From: Clostridiales bacterium UBA4717 | GTDB lineage: Bacteria; Bacillota; Clostridia; Oscillospirales; CAG-272 | NCBI GenBank assembly: GCA_002404395.1 | Contig: DHJP01000016.1 | Span: 1,084-8,454 of the forward strand | DNA length: 7,371 nt | Reading direction: 5' to 3' | Shown: positions 1 through 5,564 of the stretch, piece after piece | Numbering within the stretch: position 1 is the stretch's first letter | Layout: each line of letters opens with the position of its first letter | Translations under genes and position numbers: made by a program | Notes under the pieces: generated by a model | What the model saw: the letters and a program-made list of their open reading frames with translations, nothing else | Told to the model about the DNA's origin: nothing | Databases searched by the model: none

Positions 1-708
1 GAAACGGGCAGTGAGGGCTCGAAAAAAGCCACCGTGAGGTTTATGTGCGAAAAGGCAACGGGCGCTGTGGCGTTTCTGAATTGTGAGGAATACAACCCCG
101 GATTTGTTACCTCCGAAAGGAAAGGTATTCTTAGATATACTTTCAATGTCAGGGGAAAGGCGGTACACGCTGCCGCGTGCTATGACGGAGCGAGCGCGAT
201 CCGTGAGGCGGCATACAAGCTTATTGAGCTTGAAAAATATAAGGATAAAGACGGTATTACCATATCCTGCGGCAGGATCAGCGGTGGAGCCTCGGTCAAC
301 ACTGTTCCGGAAAGCTGTTCGTTTTCTATCGACGTGCGCTTTTCAACTGCCGAAGAAGCGGCGGCAGCGGAGCAGATCGTTAAAAACATTGCCGCAAAGC
401 AGTATATCGACGGCACATTTGCAGAACTTGTATGCGACAGTCGGAGGGTTGCTATGGAGCCGACCGCAGAAACCGCGGCGCTGATTTCGGAGTTGAACCG
501 AATTTTTGACGAGGTAGGACTTACCGTGCTGAAGCCCGCCAAGCGCAATGGCGGCTCGGACGCCGCCGACATTACAAGCTTCGGGATCCCGTGCGTTGAT
601 TCGCTCGGAGTCACCGGCGGCGCGATCCATACGCTTCATGAGTATGCGCTCATACCGTCGCTCGCCGAAAGCGCCAAACGGCTTGCCGCAATTGCTTATT
701 GTATTTAA
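1..708 (+). CDS. M20-family metallopeptidase, C-terminal part (5' end outside window)
   Basis: The frame is open from base 1 to the TAA at 706-708, about 235 codons, so the gene starts upstream of the window. The first residues, ETGSEGS, match the end of the M20 'DEExGSxGS' motif. By alignment from memory with carboxypeptidase G2, the first codon is the second Glu (a metal ligand) and the catalytic-base Glu lies just outside. Then come a candidate metal ligand in NCEE (codons 27-30), the lid/dimerisation domain with GKAVHAA and the core SGGASVNTVPES, and the C-terminal catalytic part with NGGSDAAD and the final ligand His in GGAIHTLHEY. These mark the CPG2/ArgE/DapE-like group of zinc-dependent cytoplasmic peptidases or deacylases that release an amino acid from an N-acyl or peptide substrate. 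The substrate cannot be read from the sequence. A GTG at 34 is in frame but is internal, not the start. A strong terminator follows 14 bp after the stop. Family assignment is secure; specificity is unknown. Confidence 0.93.
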   Translation, partial: ETGSEGSKKATVRFMCEKATGAVAFLNCEEYNPGFVTSERKGILRYTFNVRGKAVHAAACYDGASAIREAAYKLIELEKYKDKDGITISCGRISGGASVNTVPESCSFSIDVRFSTAEEAAAAEQIVKNIAAKQYIDGTFAELVCDSRRVAMEPTAETAALISELNRIFDEVGLTVLKPAKRNGGSDAADITSFGIPCVDSLGVTGGAIHTLHEYALIPSLAESAKRLAAIAYCI

Positions 709-721
709 TTTCCGAAGAATC

Positions 722-772
722 AAAAAGGTGCGCGCATATCGCTTTCACGCTGCGATATGCGCGCACCTTTTT
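722..772. terminator. Bidirectional rho-independent terminator
   Basis: A perfect 21-bp inverted repeat (arms 722-742 and 752-772) encloses a 9-nt loop. The stem core is GC-rich (GGTGCGCGC). The arms begin with AAAAA and end with TTTTT, so either strand yields a hairpin ending in a U run. It lies between the convergent M20 gene and EamA gene, ends 12 bp before the EamA stop codon, and should terminate both. Confidence 0.93.
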
Positions 773-784
773 GTAATTGAAAGT

Positions 785-1684
785 TCAGGCAAGCATTCCC
801 GGTAGATTTATAATGAGCAGAGCGGCAAAAGCCATGATCAGACCGGTAATGCATTTCACTGTAAGCTTTTCCTTGAACAGTGTCGCGGACATGATCGACG
901 ATCCGATTATCGAAAGGCCCTGTGACATCGGGTAGAGCTGAGCCGAGTCAAGATACGAGGCGGCGACCGTCTTGAAGAATGAGTTAAGAAACAGACAGAG
1001 GGACATGACCGTGATGTATCCGAATATCGGTTTGACTGAGGTACGAATATCGGTCTTTTCACGGTTTGAAAAGATCAGGAAACACACTGCAAGCACAAGT
1101 GCGGAAAAAATGTATGTATAGAGATTGAAAACGGCTGCCGACCCGTCGGAGACGGTTTTAACGTAAAGCTTTTGTGAAAGATCCGCAAGACCGTTCGCCG
1201 CTCCTGTAATAATAAGCAGAATGAGCGCGCGCGGTGTGAGAGCGGACTTGATCGAATTATTATATGAGCACATTATCAGGACGGCGGCGATCAACACTGC
1301 AAGTCCGATGTACTGATACCAAAGAATGTGTTCATTAAAGAGAAGTTCGCACGCTGCCATAGGGACTATCGTACCGAGCATCAGAAACACGTCAAGCATC
1401 ATATACGCGCTCTGCTTTACCGAGATGAGCCAGAATACCACAAAAGCCGAAGTGGCGACACCGGAAAACAGCGTGATAAGAAGAGTTCGTAAGTCAAGAG
1501 TGAGCAACGGTATTTTGCCGGTGAAAGCAACCGTCAGAAATCCTATAATGATACAGAGGATCATTCGGATGGTATTTGCAAGCATTGCGTCGGAGTAAGA
1601 TCTCACGAATCCGCCTGTCTTTTTGCCGCAATAACCTTTTATGTTGCCGGCGAGCACCGAAATGAGCAAAAACAAATATCCCAT
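785..1684 (-). CDS. EamA/DMT-family transporter
   Basis: The 299-aa protein is hydrophobic throughout, with about ten predicted membrane segments in two five-helix halves. This is the usual size and layout of the drug/metabolite transporter superfamily (EamA repeats), whose members move amino acids, metabolites or nucleotide sugars across the inner membrane. Helix 1 begins at the start codon (MGYLFLLISVLAGNIKG). The end of each half has the typical pattern of a short acidic loop (ELLFNEH near residue 115, LFKEKLT near residue 273) followed by a long hydrophobic helix. The ATG at 1684-1682 is chosen because helix 1 starts there; AAAAGG lies 11 nt upstream, rather far for an SD. A well-formed promoter lies about 55 bp upstream. 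The gene is divergent from the CHR pair and shares their control region. EamA membership is fairly sure; the substrate cannot be inferred. Confidence 0.9.
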   Translation of the reverse strand: MGYLFLLISVLAGNIKGYCGKKTGGFVRSYSDAMLANTIRMILCIIIGFLTVAFTGKIPLLTLDLRTLLITLFSGVATSAFVVFWLISVKQSAYMMLDVFLMLGTIVPMAACELLFNEHILWYQYIGLAVLIAAVLIMCSYNNSIKSALTPRALILLIITGAANGLADLSQKLYVKTVSDGSAAVFNLYTYIFSALVLAVCFLIFSNREKTDIRTSVKPIFGYITVMSLCLFLNSFFKTVAASYLDSAQLYPMSQGLSIIGSSIMSATLFKEKLTVKCITGLIMAFAALLIINLPGMLA

Positions 1685-1737
1685 AATCTTTTAAGCCTTT
1701 TCAGTAAGTTTGATCATATTTGAAATTTAACGAAGTT

Positions 1738-1766
1738 ATTATATATTTGCCCGCATTAAAAGTCAA
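1738..1766 (-). promoter_or_regulatory. Sigma-A promoter of the EamA gene
   Basis: On the minus strand, TTGACT (1766-1761), a 17-bp spacer and TATAAT (1743-1738) form a near-consensus promoter. Transcription would start near 1731, giving a leader of about 47 nt before the ATG at 1684. Confidence 0.8.
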
Positions 1767-1787
1767 GGCTATTGCAGCAAGACAGCA

Positions 1788-1817
1788 GAAAAGTACAAGA
1801 AATAACCGAAAAGTACA
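1788..1817. repeat. Paired 10-bp direct repeats between divergent promoters (operator-like)
   Basis: GAAAAGTACA occurs exactly at 1788-1797 and at 1808-1817, 20 bp apart start to start, close to two helical turns. Both copies lie between the leftward EamA promoter and the rightward CHR promoter. A partial match, AAAAGTCA, at 1758-1765 overlaps the EamA -35 box. The position suggests a regulator binding site acting on one or both promoters. The repeat is seen directly; the function is inferred. Confidence 0.5.
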
Positions 1818-1855
1818 GATTCAGAGCCGTGTGCCCGCTTTTTTCATCTTAACTG

Positions 1856-1884
1856 TTGCAATGATCCGTACTTTGTGATAAAAT
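1856..1884 (+). promoter_or_regulatory. Sigma-A promoter of the CHR gene pair
   Basis: TTGCAA (1856-1861), a 17-bp spacer and TAAAAT (1879-1884) form a good promoter, strengthened by an extended -10 (TGA immediately before the -10 hexamer). Transcription would start near 1891, about 120 nt before the CHR start codon. The intervening leader is unusually long and can fold. Confidence 0.75.
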
Positions 1885-1890
1885 CAATTC

Positions 1891-2010
1891 CGTTAAAGCG
1901 ACGCGGAAAGCGTCGAGCGCGGTGCAGTTAAGTATAAAAGCTTTGCCATAGACTGTTTTTACGCTTCCACGCTTTACCGATGAGTCGGCTTCGCCGACAC
2001 TGATATTAAC
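1891..2010 (+). promoter_or_regulatory. Long, foldable 5' leader of the CHR pair; no known riboswitch recognised
   Basis: This is the roughly 120-nt untranslated stretch between the predicted start of transcription and the CHR ATG. It can form a local hairpin (CGACGC 1899-1904 with GCGTCG 1910-1915, loop GGAAA). A competing long-range stem is also possible: 1894-1900 (TAAAGCG) with 1970-1976, plus 1908-1913 (AAGCGT) with 1961-1966. The two structures share bases and exclude each other. A third hairpin (1984-1998) sits just before the start codon. I recognise no fluoride, TPP, ykkC or other named riboswitch. Pairings were found by eye, without energy calculation. Confidence 0.35.
1984..1998 (+). 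repeat. Short hairpin (copy 1), 12 nt before the first CHR start codon
   Basis: GTCGGC-TTC-GCCGAC is a perfect 6-bp stem. It sits in the 18-nt context TGAGTCGGCNNCGCCGAC, which recurs on the opposite strand at 4730-4713 with only the two loop bases changed. In both places it lies 12-13 nt before an ATG. No Shine-Dalgarno sequence is visible between this hairpin and the ATG at 2011. Confidence 0.6.
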
Positions 2011-2547
2011 ATGAAACATTTGATTCAATTATTTCTGTCGTTTGCCAAGGTCGGGATTATGACCTTTGGCGGCGGTTATGCAATGCTTCCGCTGTTTGAG
2101 CGTGAAGTTGTTGAAAAACGCAAATGGGCAAGCAATGAAGAAATGCTTGATTATTATGCGGTAGGGCAGTGCACGCCCGGCGCGATCGCGGTCAATGTGG
2201 CAACCTTTGTCGGACAAAAGGTTGCCGGGATACCGGGCGGCATTGCCGCAACCGTCGGTGTGGTTTTTCCCTCTTTTGTTATAATTGTTCTGCTTGCGGG
2301 AGTCATAAAAACATTTTCAAACGCCGAGCCGGTAAAAAATGCATTCGGAGGTATCAGAATATGCGCGTGCGTGTTGATACTGAATGCGGTCAAAAAGCTG
2401 TTCGGAAGTGCGGTGAAAGATAAAATTTCGCTTGTGATCTTCGGCGCGGTGTTTATCGGCACTCTGCTATTTAAGTGTGATCCGATAGTATTTGTCCTGC
2501 TATCGGCGGTATTAGGTGTGATTATTCAGAATTTTAAATGCAGATAA
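2011..2547 (+). CDS. CHR-family (chromate transporter) short-chain subunit 1
   Basis: This 178-aa membrane protein carries the CHR-domain signature. An amphipathic start (LFLSFAKVG) leads to FGGGYAMLP (19-27), then EREVVEKRKW (30-39), the conserved AVGQCTPGAIAVNVATFVG (50-68) and a proline-ended helix (VVFPSF, 84-89). Full-length ChrA proteins contain two CHR domains; this is one, the size typical of short-chain CHR proteins that work in pairs with inverted topology. Characterised members export chromate by proton-coupled antiport, but many are annotated by similarity only and the real substrate may be another anion or metabolite. The ATG at 2011 is the only start giving the usual N-terminus: a TGA at 1981-1983 closes the frame upstream and no other start codon lies between. 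It lacks an obvious SD. The partner gene follows 21 bp downstream in the same frame. Confidence 0.9.
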   Translation: MKHLIQLFLSFAKVGIMTFGGGYAMLPLFEREVVEKRKWASNEEMLDYYAVGQCTPGAIAVNVATFVGQKVAGIPGGIAATVGVVFPSFVIIVLLAGVIKTFSNAEPVKNAFGGIRICACVLILNAVKKLFGSAVKDKISLVIFGAVFIGTLLFKCDPIVFVLLSAVLGVIIQNFKCR

Positions 2548-2553
2548 AGGCAT

Positions 2554-2559
2554 GAAAGG
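2554..2559 (+). promoter_or_regulatory. Ribosome binding site deciding the TTG start of the second CHR gene
   Basis: GAAAGG lies 9 nt before the TTG at 2569. The next in-frame ATG is at about 2632, after the conserved GGG of the CHR motif. The RBS and domain boundary together fix the TTG as the start. Confidence 0.65.
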
Positions 2560-2568
2560 CGTTATGTT

Positions 2569-3165
2569 TTGATATATTTTCGATTGTTTTTGGAGTTTTT
2601 CAAAACCGGACTGTTTGCGATCGGCGGCGGAATGGCTACCGTCCCGTTTCTGTACAGTATGTCGGACTCGACGGGGTGGTTTACGCACGCAGAGCTTGCC
2701 GATATGATCGCGGTGGGCGAATCGACCCCTGGACCTATCGGCGTGAATATGGCTACATATGTCGGATATGCCGTCGGCTCATCCGACTTCGGAGTGTTCG
2801 GCGGAATTCTCGGCGCGCTTTCGGCGACGCTCGGACTTGTTATGCCGTCGGTCATTATCATTCTGATCGTGGCGCGCATACTTGATCGATTCGGCAAAAG
2901 CAGGTATGTTACGGGCGCATTTTACGGCTTGCGCCCCGCATCGGTCGCGTTAATTGCCGCCGCGGGTTTCAGCGTAGCGTACAGTAATCTGTTTGACGCC
3001 GAAAAGCTGAGCGAGGGTATCTTTTCCGCACTGAACCTCAGCGGCGTTATTTTGGCGGCGGTATTGTGGATCCTTTCGGATCTTCTGCCGCAGACTAAAA
3101 AACTGCATCCGATATTTTTTATTGCACTTTCGGCGGCGGTCGGAATTATTTGTCGGATGGGATGA
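2569..3165 (+). CDS. CHR-family (chromate transporter) short-chain subunit 2
   Basis: This 198-aa membrane protein is a second single CHR domain. It has FLEFFKTGLFAIGGGMATVP (7-26, IGGG in place of FGGG), a Trp-containing linker (STGWFTHAEL), VGESTPGPIGVNMATYVGYA (49-68), a proline-containing helix (LVMPSVII) and further hydrophobic helices to the C-terminus. It starts at TTG with a GAAAGG site. It lies in the same reading frame as subunit 1, whose TAA ends 21 bp earlier, so the pair resembles a two-domain ChrA interrupted by one stop. The two subunits are expected to act together in the inner membrane as an anion or chromate exporter. The conserved PGP motif is complete here (STPGP), whereas subunit 1 has TPGA. 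No clear terminator follows; the next gene has its own promoter. The family is sure, the substrate is not. Confidence 0.9.
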   Translation: MIYFRLFLEFFKTGLFAIGGGMATVPFLYSMSDSTGWFTHAELADMIAVGESTPGPIGVNMATYVGYAVGSSDFGVFGGILGALSATLGLVMPSVIIILIVARILDRFGKSRYVTGAFYGLRPASVALIAAAGFSVAYSNLFDAEKLSEGIFSALNLSGVILAAVLWILSDLLPQTKKLHPIFFIALSAAVGIICRMG

Positions 3166-3258
3166 AGTTCATTGTTACCTTAGACTTGAATACCTGTCTG
3201 TCGGTTAATGTTATTGAGCTTTGAGTCGTACGCTTTCCTCTTTTCTTTCCGAATGATA

Positions 3259-3287
3259 TTGACACCGGGGCTTTTCTGTGCTACTAT
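3259..3287 (+). promoter_or_regulatory. Strong sigma-A promoter of azlCD
   Basis: TTGACA (3259-3264), a 17-bp spacer and TACTAT (3282-3287), with an extended -10 TGC directly before the hexamer. Transcription would start near 3294, about 46 nt before the azlC ATG. The leader carries AAAGG (3328-3332), 7 nt before the ATG. The rest of the gap (3166-3258) shows no gene and no convincing terminator. Confidence 0.85.
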
Positions 3288-3339
3288 TTCAACATAGCTT
3301 TTTATTTTCAAAAGGTTTGCGCGGTGCAAAGGTAAAAGT

Positions 3340-4071
3340 ATGCAAATAAATCAAAAATCAAATTACTATATTAAAGGCTTGAGGTTCGGTCTGCCTATCG
3401 GTATCGGTTACTTTGCGGTGTCGATCTCGATCGGCATCGCCGCCAAAGGCGCCGGCTTGACCGCCTTTCAGGCGGCGCTGTCAAGCTTACTTTTAAACGC
3501 TTCAGCCGGAGAATATGCCGCGTTTACTCTCATGGCGGCAAATGCCGGATACATTGAAGTAATGCTGATGGAAATAATCGCAAATCTGCGGTATTTGCTC
3601 ATGTCATGCGCGCTGAGTCAAAAGCTTTCGGAGGACGCGGGACTCTTGCATCGTTTTATCATCGGAATAGATGTGACCGATGAGCTTTTCGGCACATCTA
3701 TGATCTTTCATGAACCGGTAAGCCCTTGGTTCTTTTACGGCATGATGACCGTTGCAATGCCGAGCTGGTGCGCAGGCACGGCGCTCGGAGTTCTGCTCGG
3801 AAATTTGCTTCCGGCTTCGGTAGTGTCTGCGCTAAGCGTCAGCCTTTACGGTATGTTCCTTGCTACTATAATTCCGGCTTCAAAGCGCAACCGCACGGTT
3901 TTCGCGGCGGTAGCCGTTTCTATGCTTGCAAGCTTCCTCATGTCGGTAATACCTGTTTTGAACGGGATATCATCGGGAATTCGTACGATCATTCTGACGG
4001 TGCTGATCTCAGCGCTGGCGGCATTGTTTTTCCCGGTAAAGGAGGATTCAAAGGACAGTCATGAAGCATAA
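3340..4071 (+). CDS. azlC: AzlC-family branched-chain amino acid exporter, large subunit
   Basis: This 243-aa membrane protein has the AzlC layout: a basic N-terminus, GLRFGLPIGIGYFAVSISIG (13-32), then the GAGLTAFQAALSSLLLNASAGEYAAF region (from about 38 to 62), where most family members have FAGASQF. A central charged loop (RYLLMSCALSQKL) precedes several C-terminal helices. AzlC and AzlD together form an exporter for branched-chain amino acids or their analogues; 4-azaleucine resistance in Bacillus gave the name. The length is normal for the family. The ATG has AAAGG 7 nt upstream. The 3' end overlaps azlD by 11 bp, so the two are almost certainly one operon with coupled translation. Substrate is assigned by family only. 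Confidence 0.92.
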   Translation: MQINQKSNYYIKGLRFGLPIGIGYFAVSISIGIAAKGAGLTAFQAALSSLLLNASAGEYAAFTLMAANAGYIEVMLMEIIANLRYLLMSCALSQKLSEDAGLLHRFIIGIDVTDELFGTSMIFHEPVSPWFFYGMMTVAMPSWCAGTALGVLLGNLLPASVVSALSVSLYGMFLATIIPASKRNRTVFAAVAVSMLASFLMSVIPVLNGISSGIRTIILTVLISALAALFFPVKEDSKDSHEA

Positions 4072-4378
4072 TGTTTATATATATATCCTTTGTGTGAGTG
4101 TGGTCACGTATCTGATAAGGGTTTTGCCGCTGACTCTTATCAGAAAACCGATAAAGAACCGCTTTGTCAGGTCTTTCCTATATTATGTTCCGTATGTCAC
4201 GCTGGCGGTGATGACCTTTCCGGCGATCATTGACAGCGCAGGCAGCCGCCTTGCCGGGATCGCCGCGTTGGTGTGCGGAATTATCGCTGCGTGGATCTCT
4301 GAGAATCTGTTTATCGTGGCGATACTGACAAGCGCAGTTGCATTTATTTTTGACATGATCGGCAGATTTTATATGTAA
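4061..4378 (+). CDS. azlD: AzlD-family branched-chain amino acid exporter, small subunit
   Basis: This 105-aa protein has about four hydrophobic segments and the AzlD signature: TYLIRVLPL (16-24), RKPIKNRFVRSFLYYVPYV (28-46) and TLAVMTFPAII (47-57). It is the partner of AzlC in the membrane and is needed for export. The ATG lies inside the end of azlC, in another frame (11-bp overlap). Two purine-rich sites precede it, AAAGGAGGA at 4038-4046 and AAAGGA at 4050-4055; the latter has the better spacing (5 nt). Length is typical for the family. A GC-rich hairpin begins 4 bp after the stop. Confidence 0.92.
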   Translation: MKHNVYIYILCVSVVTYLIRVLPLTLIRKPIKNRFVRSFLYYVPYVTLAVMTFPAIIDSAGSRLAGIAALVCGIIAAWISENLFIVAILTSAVAFIFDMIGRFYM

Positions 4379-4382
4379 GCGA

Positions 4383-4417
4383 GGGGCAGACAGGACGCAC
4401 AGCGTTCCGTCTGCCCC
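4383..4417. terminator. GC-rich hairpin after azlD; probable terminator, poor U tract
   Basis: Arms 4383-4398 and 4402-4417 pair over 16 positions with one A-C mismatch and one G-U, starting from GGGGCAGAC/GTCTGCCCC and leaving a 3-nt loop. It sits between azlD and the convergent small ORF. Neither flank has a real U run (AAGTTATATCG on the plus side), so termination efficiency is doubtful, but position and stability fit a shared transcription end. Confidence 0.6.
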
Positions 4418-4474
4418 AAGTTATATCGTGTTCTCAAAGCGCGCGTCGGCGCTGAAAACGATAAAATTGTCGGT

Positions 4475-4699
4475 TTATCTTCCGCAGCCGCAACCGCTTG
4501 AATTTGAGGTGTCGAGCACGCTTGTCGGCACAGTCATCGAACGGTTTGCACAGGAGCGGCATAAATTGCATATGCAAGCTCTCATGCAGCCGCAGCCGTT
4601 TGTGTTTTCCGATGCAGTACCGACGCGTCCGTTGGCGCTTCTTGAATTGCCTGAGCAGTTGTTTTGCGAGATATTATTGTTATTGACATAATTACACAT
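4475..4699 (-). CDS. Small cysteine-rich protein of unknown function
   Basis: A 74-aa ORF on the minus strand with ten cysteines (residues 2, 15, 36, 38, 42, 44, 47, 50, 70, 72), rich in Asn, Ser and Gly. The N-terminus is Asn-rich (MCNYVNNNNISQNN), the middle is NGCGCMRACICNLCRSC (34-50) and the end is SSGCGCGR (67-74). I see no signal peptide, no membrane segment and no family I can name. The CxCxxxCxCxxCxxC core and terminal CGCG could bind metal or form disulfides, but that is inference. The start is the ATG at 4699, with a weak AGAAAG about 7 nt upstream, a hairpin before it and a candidate -10 at 4780-4775. It is preferred to the overlapping plus-strand GTG ORF at 4428-4691, which has no ribosome binding site and no recognisable sequence. 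The gene is convergent with azlD and divergent from the HAD gene. It could be a spurious ORF. Confidence 0.5.
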   Translation of the reverse strand: MCNYVNNNNISQNNCSGNSRSANGRVGTASENTNGCGCMRACICNLCRSCANRSMTVPTSVLDTSNSSGCGCGR

Positions 4700-4712
4700 T
4701 TTTTAACTTTCT

Positions 4713-4727
4713 GTCGGCGTCGCCGAC
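4713..4727 (-). repeat. Short hairpin (copy 2), 13 nt before the small Cys-rich ORF
   Basis: GTCGGC-GTC-GCCGAC, a perfect 6-bp stem. Read on the minus strand it is TGAGTCGGCGACGCCGAC (4730-4713), matching 16 of 18 bases of copy 1 at 1981-1998, with both differences in the loop region. The stems are therefore conserved and the loop varies. Confidence 0.6.
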
Positions 4728-4774
4728 TCATTTTCGGCTTCCGATCAGAGCGTATTTTTGCTCCGGTCATTAGC

Positions 4775-4780
4775 ATTATA
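4775..4780 (-). promoter_or_regulatory. Candidate -10 box for the small Cys-rich ORF
   Basis: On the minus strand 4780-4775 reads TATAAT, a perfect -10. The hexamer 17 bp upstream (CGAACA) matches only three of six -35 bases. Transcription from here would give a leader of about 70 nt containing the hairpin at 4713-4727. Weak support. Confidence 0.35.
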
Positions 4781-4816
4781 TGCAAAACCTCCGCTGATGT
4801 TCGGGCATTTCCGCTA

Positions 4817-4845
4817 TTGACAGGCACAAGTACAAGGGTTATAAT
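4817..4845 (+). promoter_or_regulatory. Perfect-consensus sigma-A promoter of the HAD/pseudo-ATPase unit
   Basis: TTGACA (4817-4822), exactly 17 bp, then TATAAT (4840-4845): both hexamers and the spacing are consensus. Transcription would start near 4852, with a short leader of about 35 nt and GGAGG at 4878-4882 before the HAD ATG. The rest of 4700-4886 holds the opposite-strand signals listed separately and no other gene. Confidence 0.9.
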
Positions 4846-4886
4846 ATATCCGTCGGAGATTTTGATTTGATGATTTCGGAGGATTT

Positions 4887-5564
4887 ATGCTTCATTTATT
4901 ACTTGATTTTGACGGAACTCTTTCCGATTCGAGCGAAGGGGTGATCGATTGCGTGCGTTATGCGCTCAAACAATGCGGCGTATTGTGCAACGAAACTACA
5001 GAAACGCTTTCGCATATTTTCGTCGGTCCTCCGCTTTCCGAGTCGTTTCCCGAATATATCGGCAGAAAAGACGAGCCGCTTACGGAGCGGTTTGTTGATT
5101 ATTTCCATGAGCGGTATATTGCCTGCGGCGTGAATATGACGTCAATGTATCCCGGATGCGAGGAATTCCTTGCAAAATGCTCGGGAAAATTCGGCATTTC
5201 AACCGCTTCATCGAAACCTATCGAGTTTGTTGAAAAACTGCTTCGCGAATATGGCATATATAAGTATTTTGACAGCGTTTTTGCGACGTCGCTCGCTGAT
5301 GAGATGCGCACTAAGCGTGAGACGATCGAAAAGGCGATGCATAGTATAAAACAGATCGATAACGACGCAGAGTTTATCATGATCGGAGATCGAAAATACG
5401 ATGTCAACGGGGCATCGGAGGCGGGGATCGAATGTATCGGCGTACGTTGGGGCTTTGCCCTGCCGGGAGAGCTTGAAGCGGCAGGAGCGATCGCCGTTGC
5501 CGATGACTTTGACGCGCTGTATTCACTCGTTTGCGAATATGCCGCGAGAAAGGCAATACGGTGA
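4887..5564 (+). CDS. HAD-superfamily hydrolase (phosphoglycolate phosphatase-like, subfamily IA)
   Basis: This 225-aa cytoplasmic protein has every HAD catalytic element. Motif I is DFDGTLSDS (7-15; nucleophile D7, acid/base D9). A helical C1 cap occupies about 16-85. Motif II lies in ISTASSKP (104-111, S108 as the hydroxyl residue). Motif III is K143 in MRTKRE, and motif IV is GDRKYD (167-172, D168 and D172). Such enzymes hydrolyse phosphate monoesters with Mg2+; Gph, PpaX and 5'-nucleotidase-like members share this pattern, so the substrate is open. Length is normal for the family. The ATG has a strong GGAGG, though only 4 nt away, and a perfect promoter lies upstream. Its TGA overlaps the start of the next gene (GTGATG), indicating translational coupling. 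That downstream partner is a HAD-fold P-type ATPase homologue lacking catalytic residues, which makes the pairing noteworthy. Confidence 0.92.
   Translation: MLHLLLDFDGTLSDSSEGVIDCVRYALKQCGVLCNETTETLSHIFVGPPLSESFPEYIGRKDEPLTERFVDYFHERYIACGVNMTSMYPGCEEFLAKCSGKFGISTASSKPIEFVEKLLREYGIYKYFDSVFATSLADEMRTKRETIEKAMHSIKQIDNDAEFIMIGDRKYDVNGASEAGIECIGVRWGFALPGELEAAGAIAVADDFDALYSLVCEYAARKAIR

Noticed and set aside
180..614. Minus-strand 144-aa ORF antisense to the M20 gene
   Set aside because: It lies wholly within a conserved coding region with clear M20 motifs and has no signals of its own.
1917..1926. GCGCGGTGCA repeated at 1917-1926 and 3319-3328, both upstream of transporter genes
   Set aside because: A 10-bp match is expected by chance several times in a window this size, and the distances to the start codons differ widely (84 versus 11 nt).
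1980..2003. Mini-ORF MSRLRRH overlapping the hairpin before the first CHR gene, as a possible leader peptide
   Set aside because: It falls out of the palindrome itself and has no clear SD. The copy at 4730 is not a short closed ORF, so a leader-peptide mechanism is not supported.
4428..4691. Plus-strand 87-aa ORF starting at GTG
   Set aside because: No ribosome binding site, it starts right after the azlD hairpin, its sequence is unrecognisable, and it overlaps the better-supported minus-strand Cys-rich ORF.
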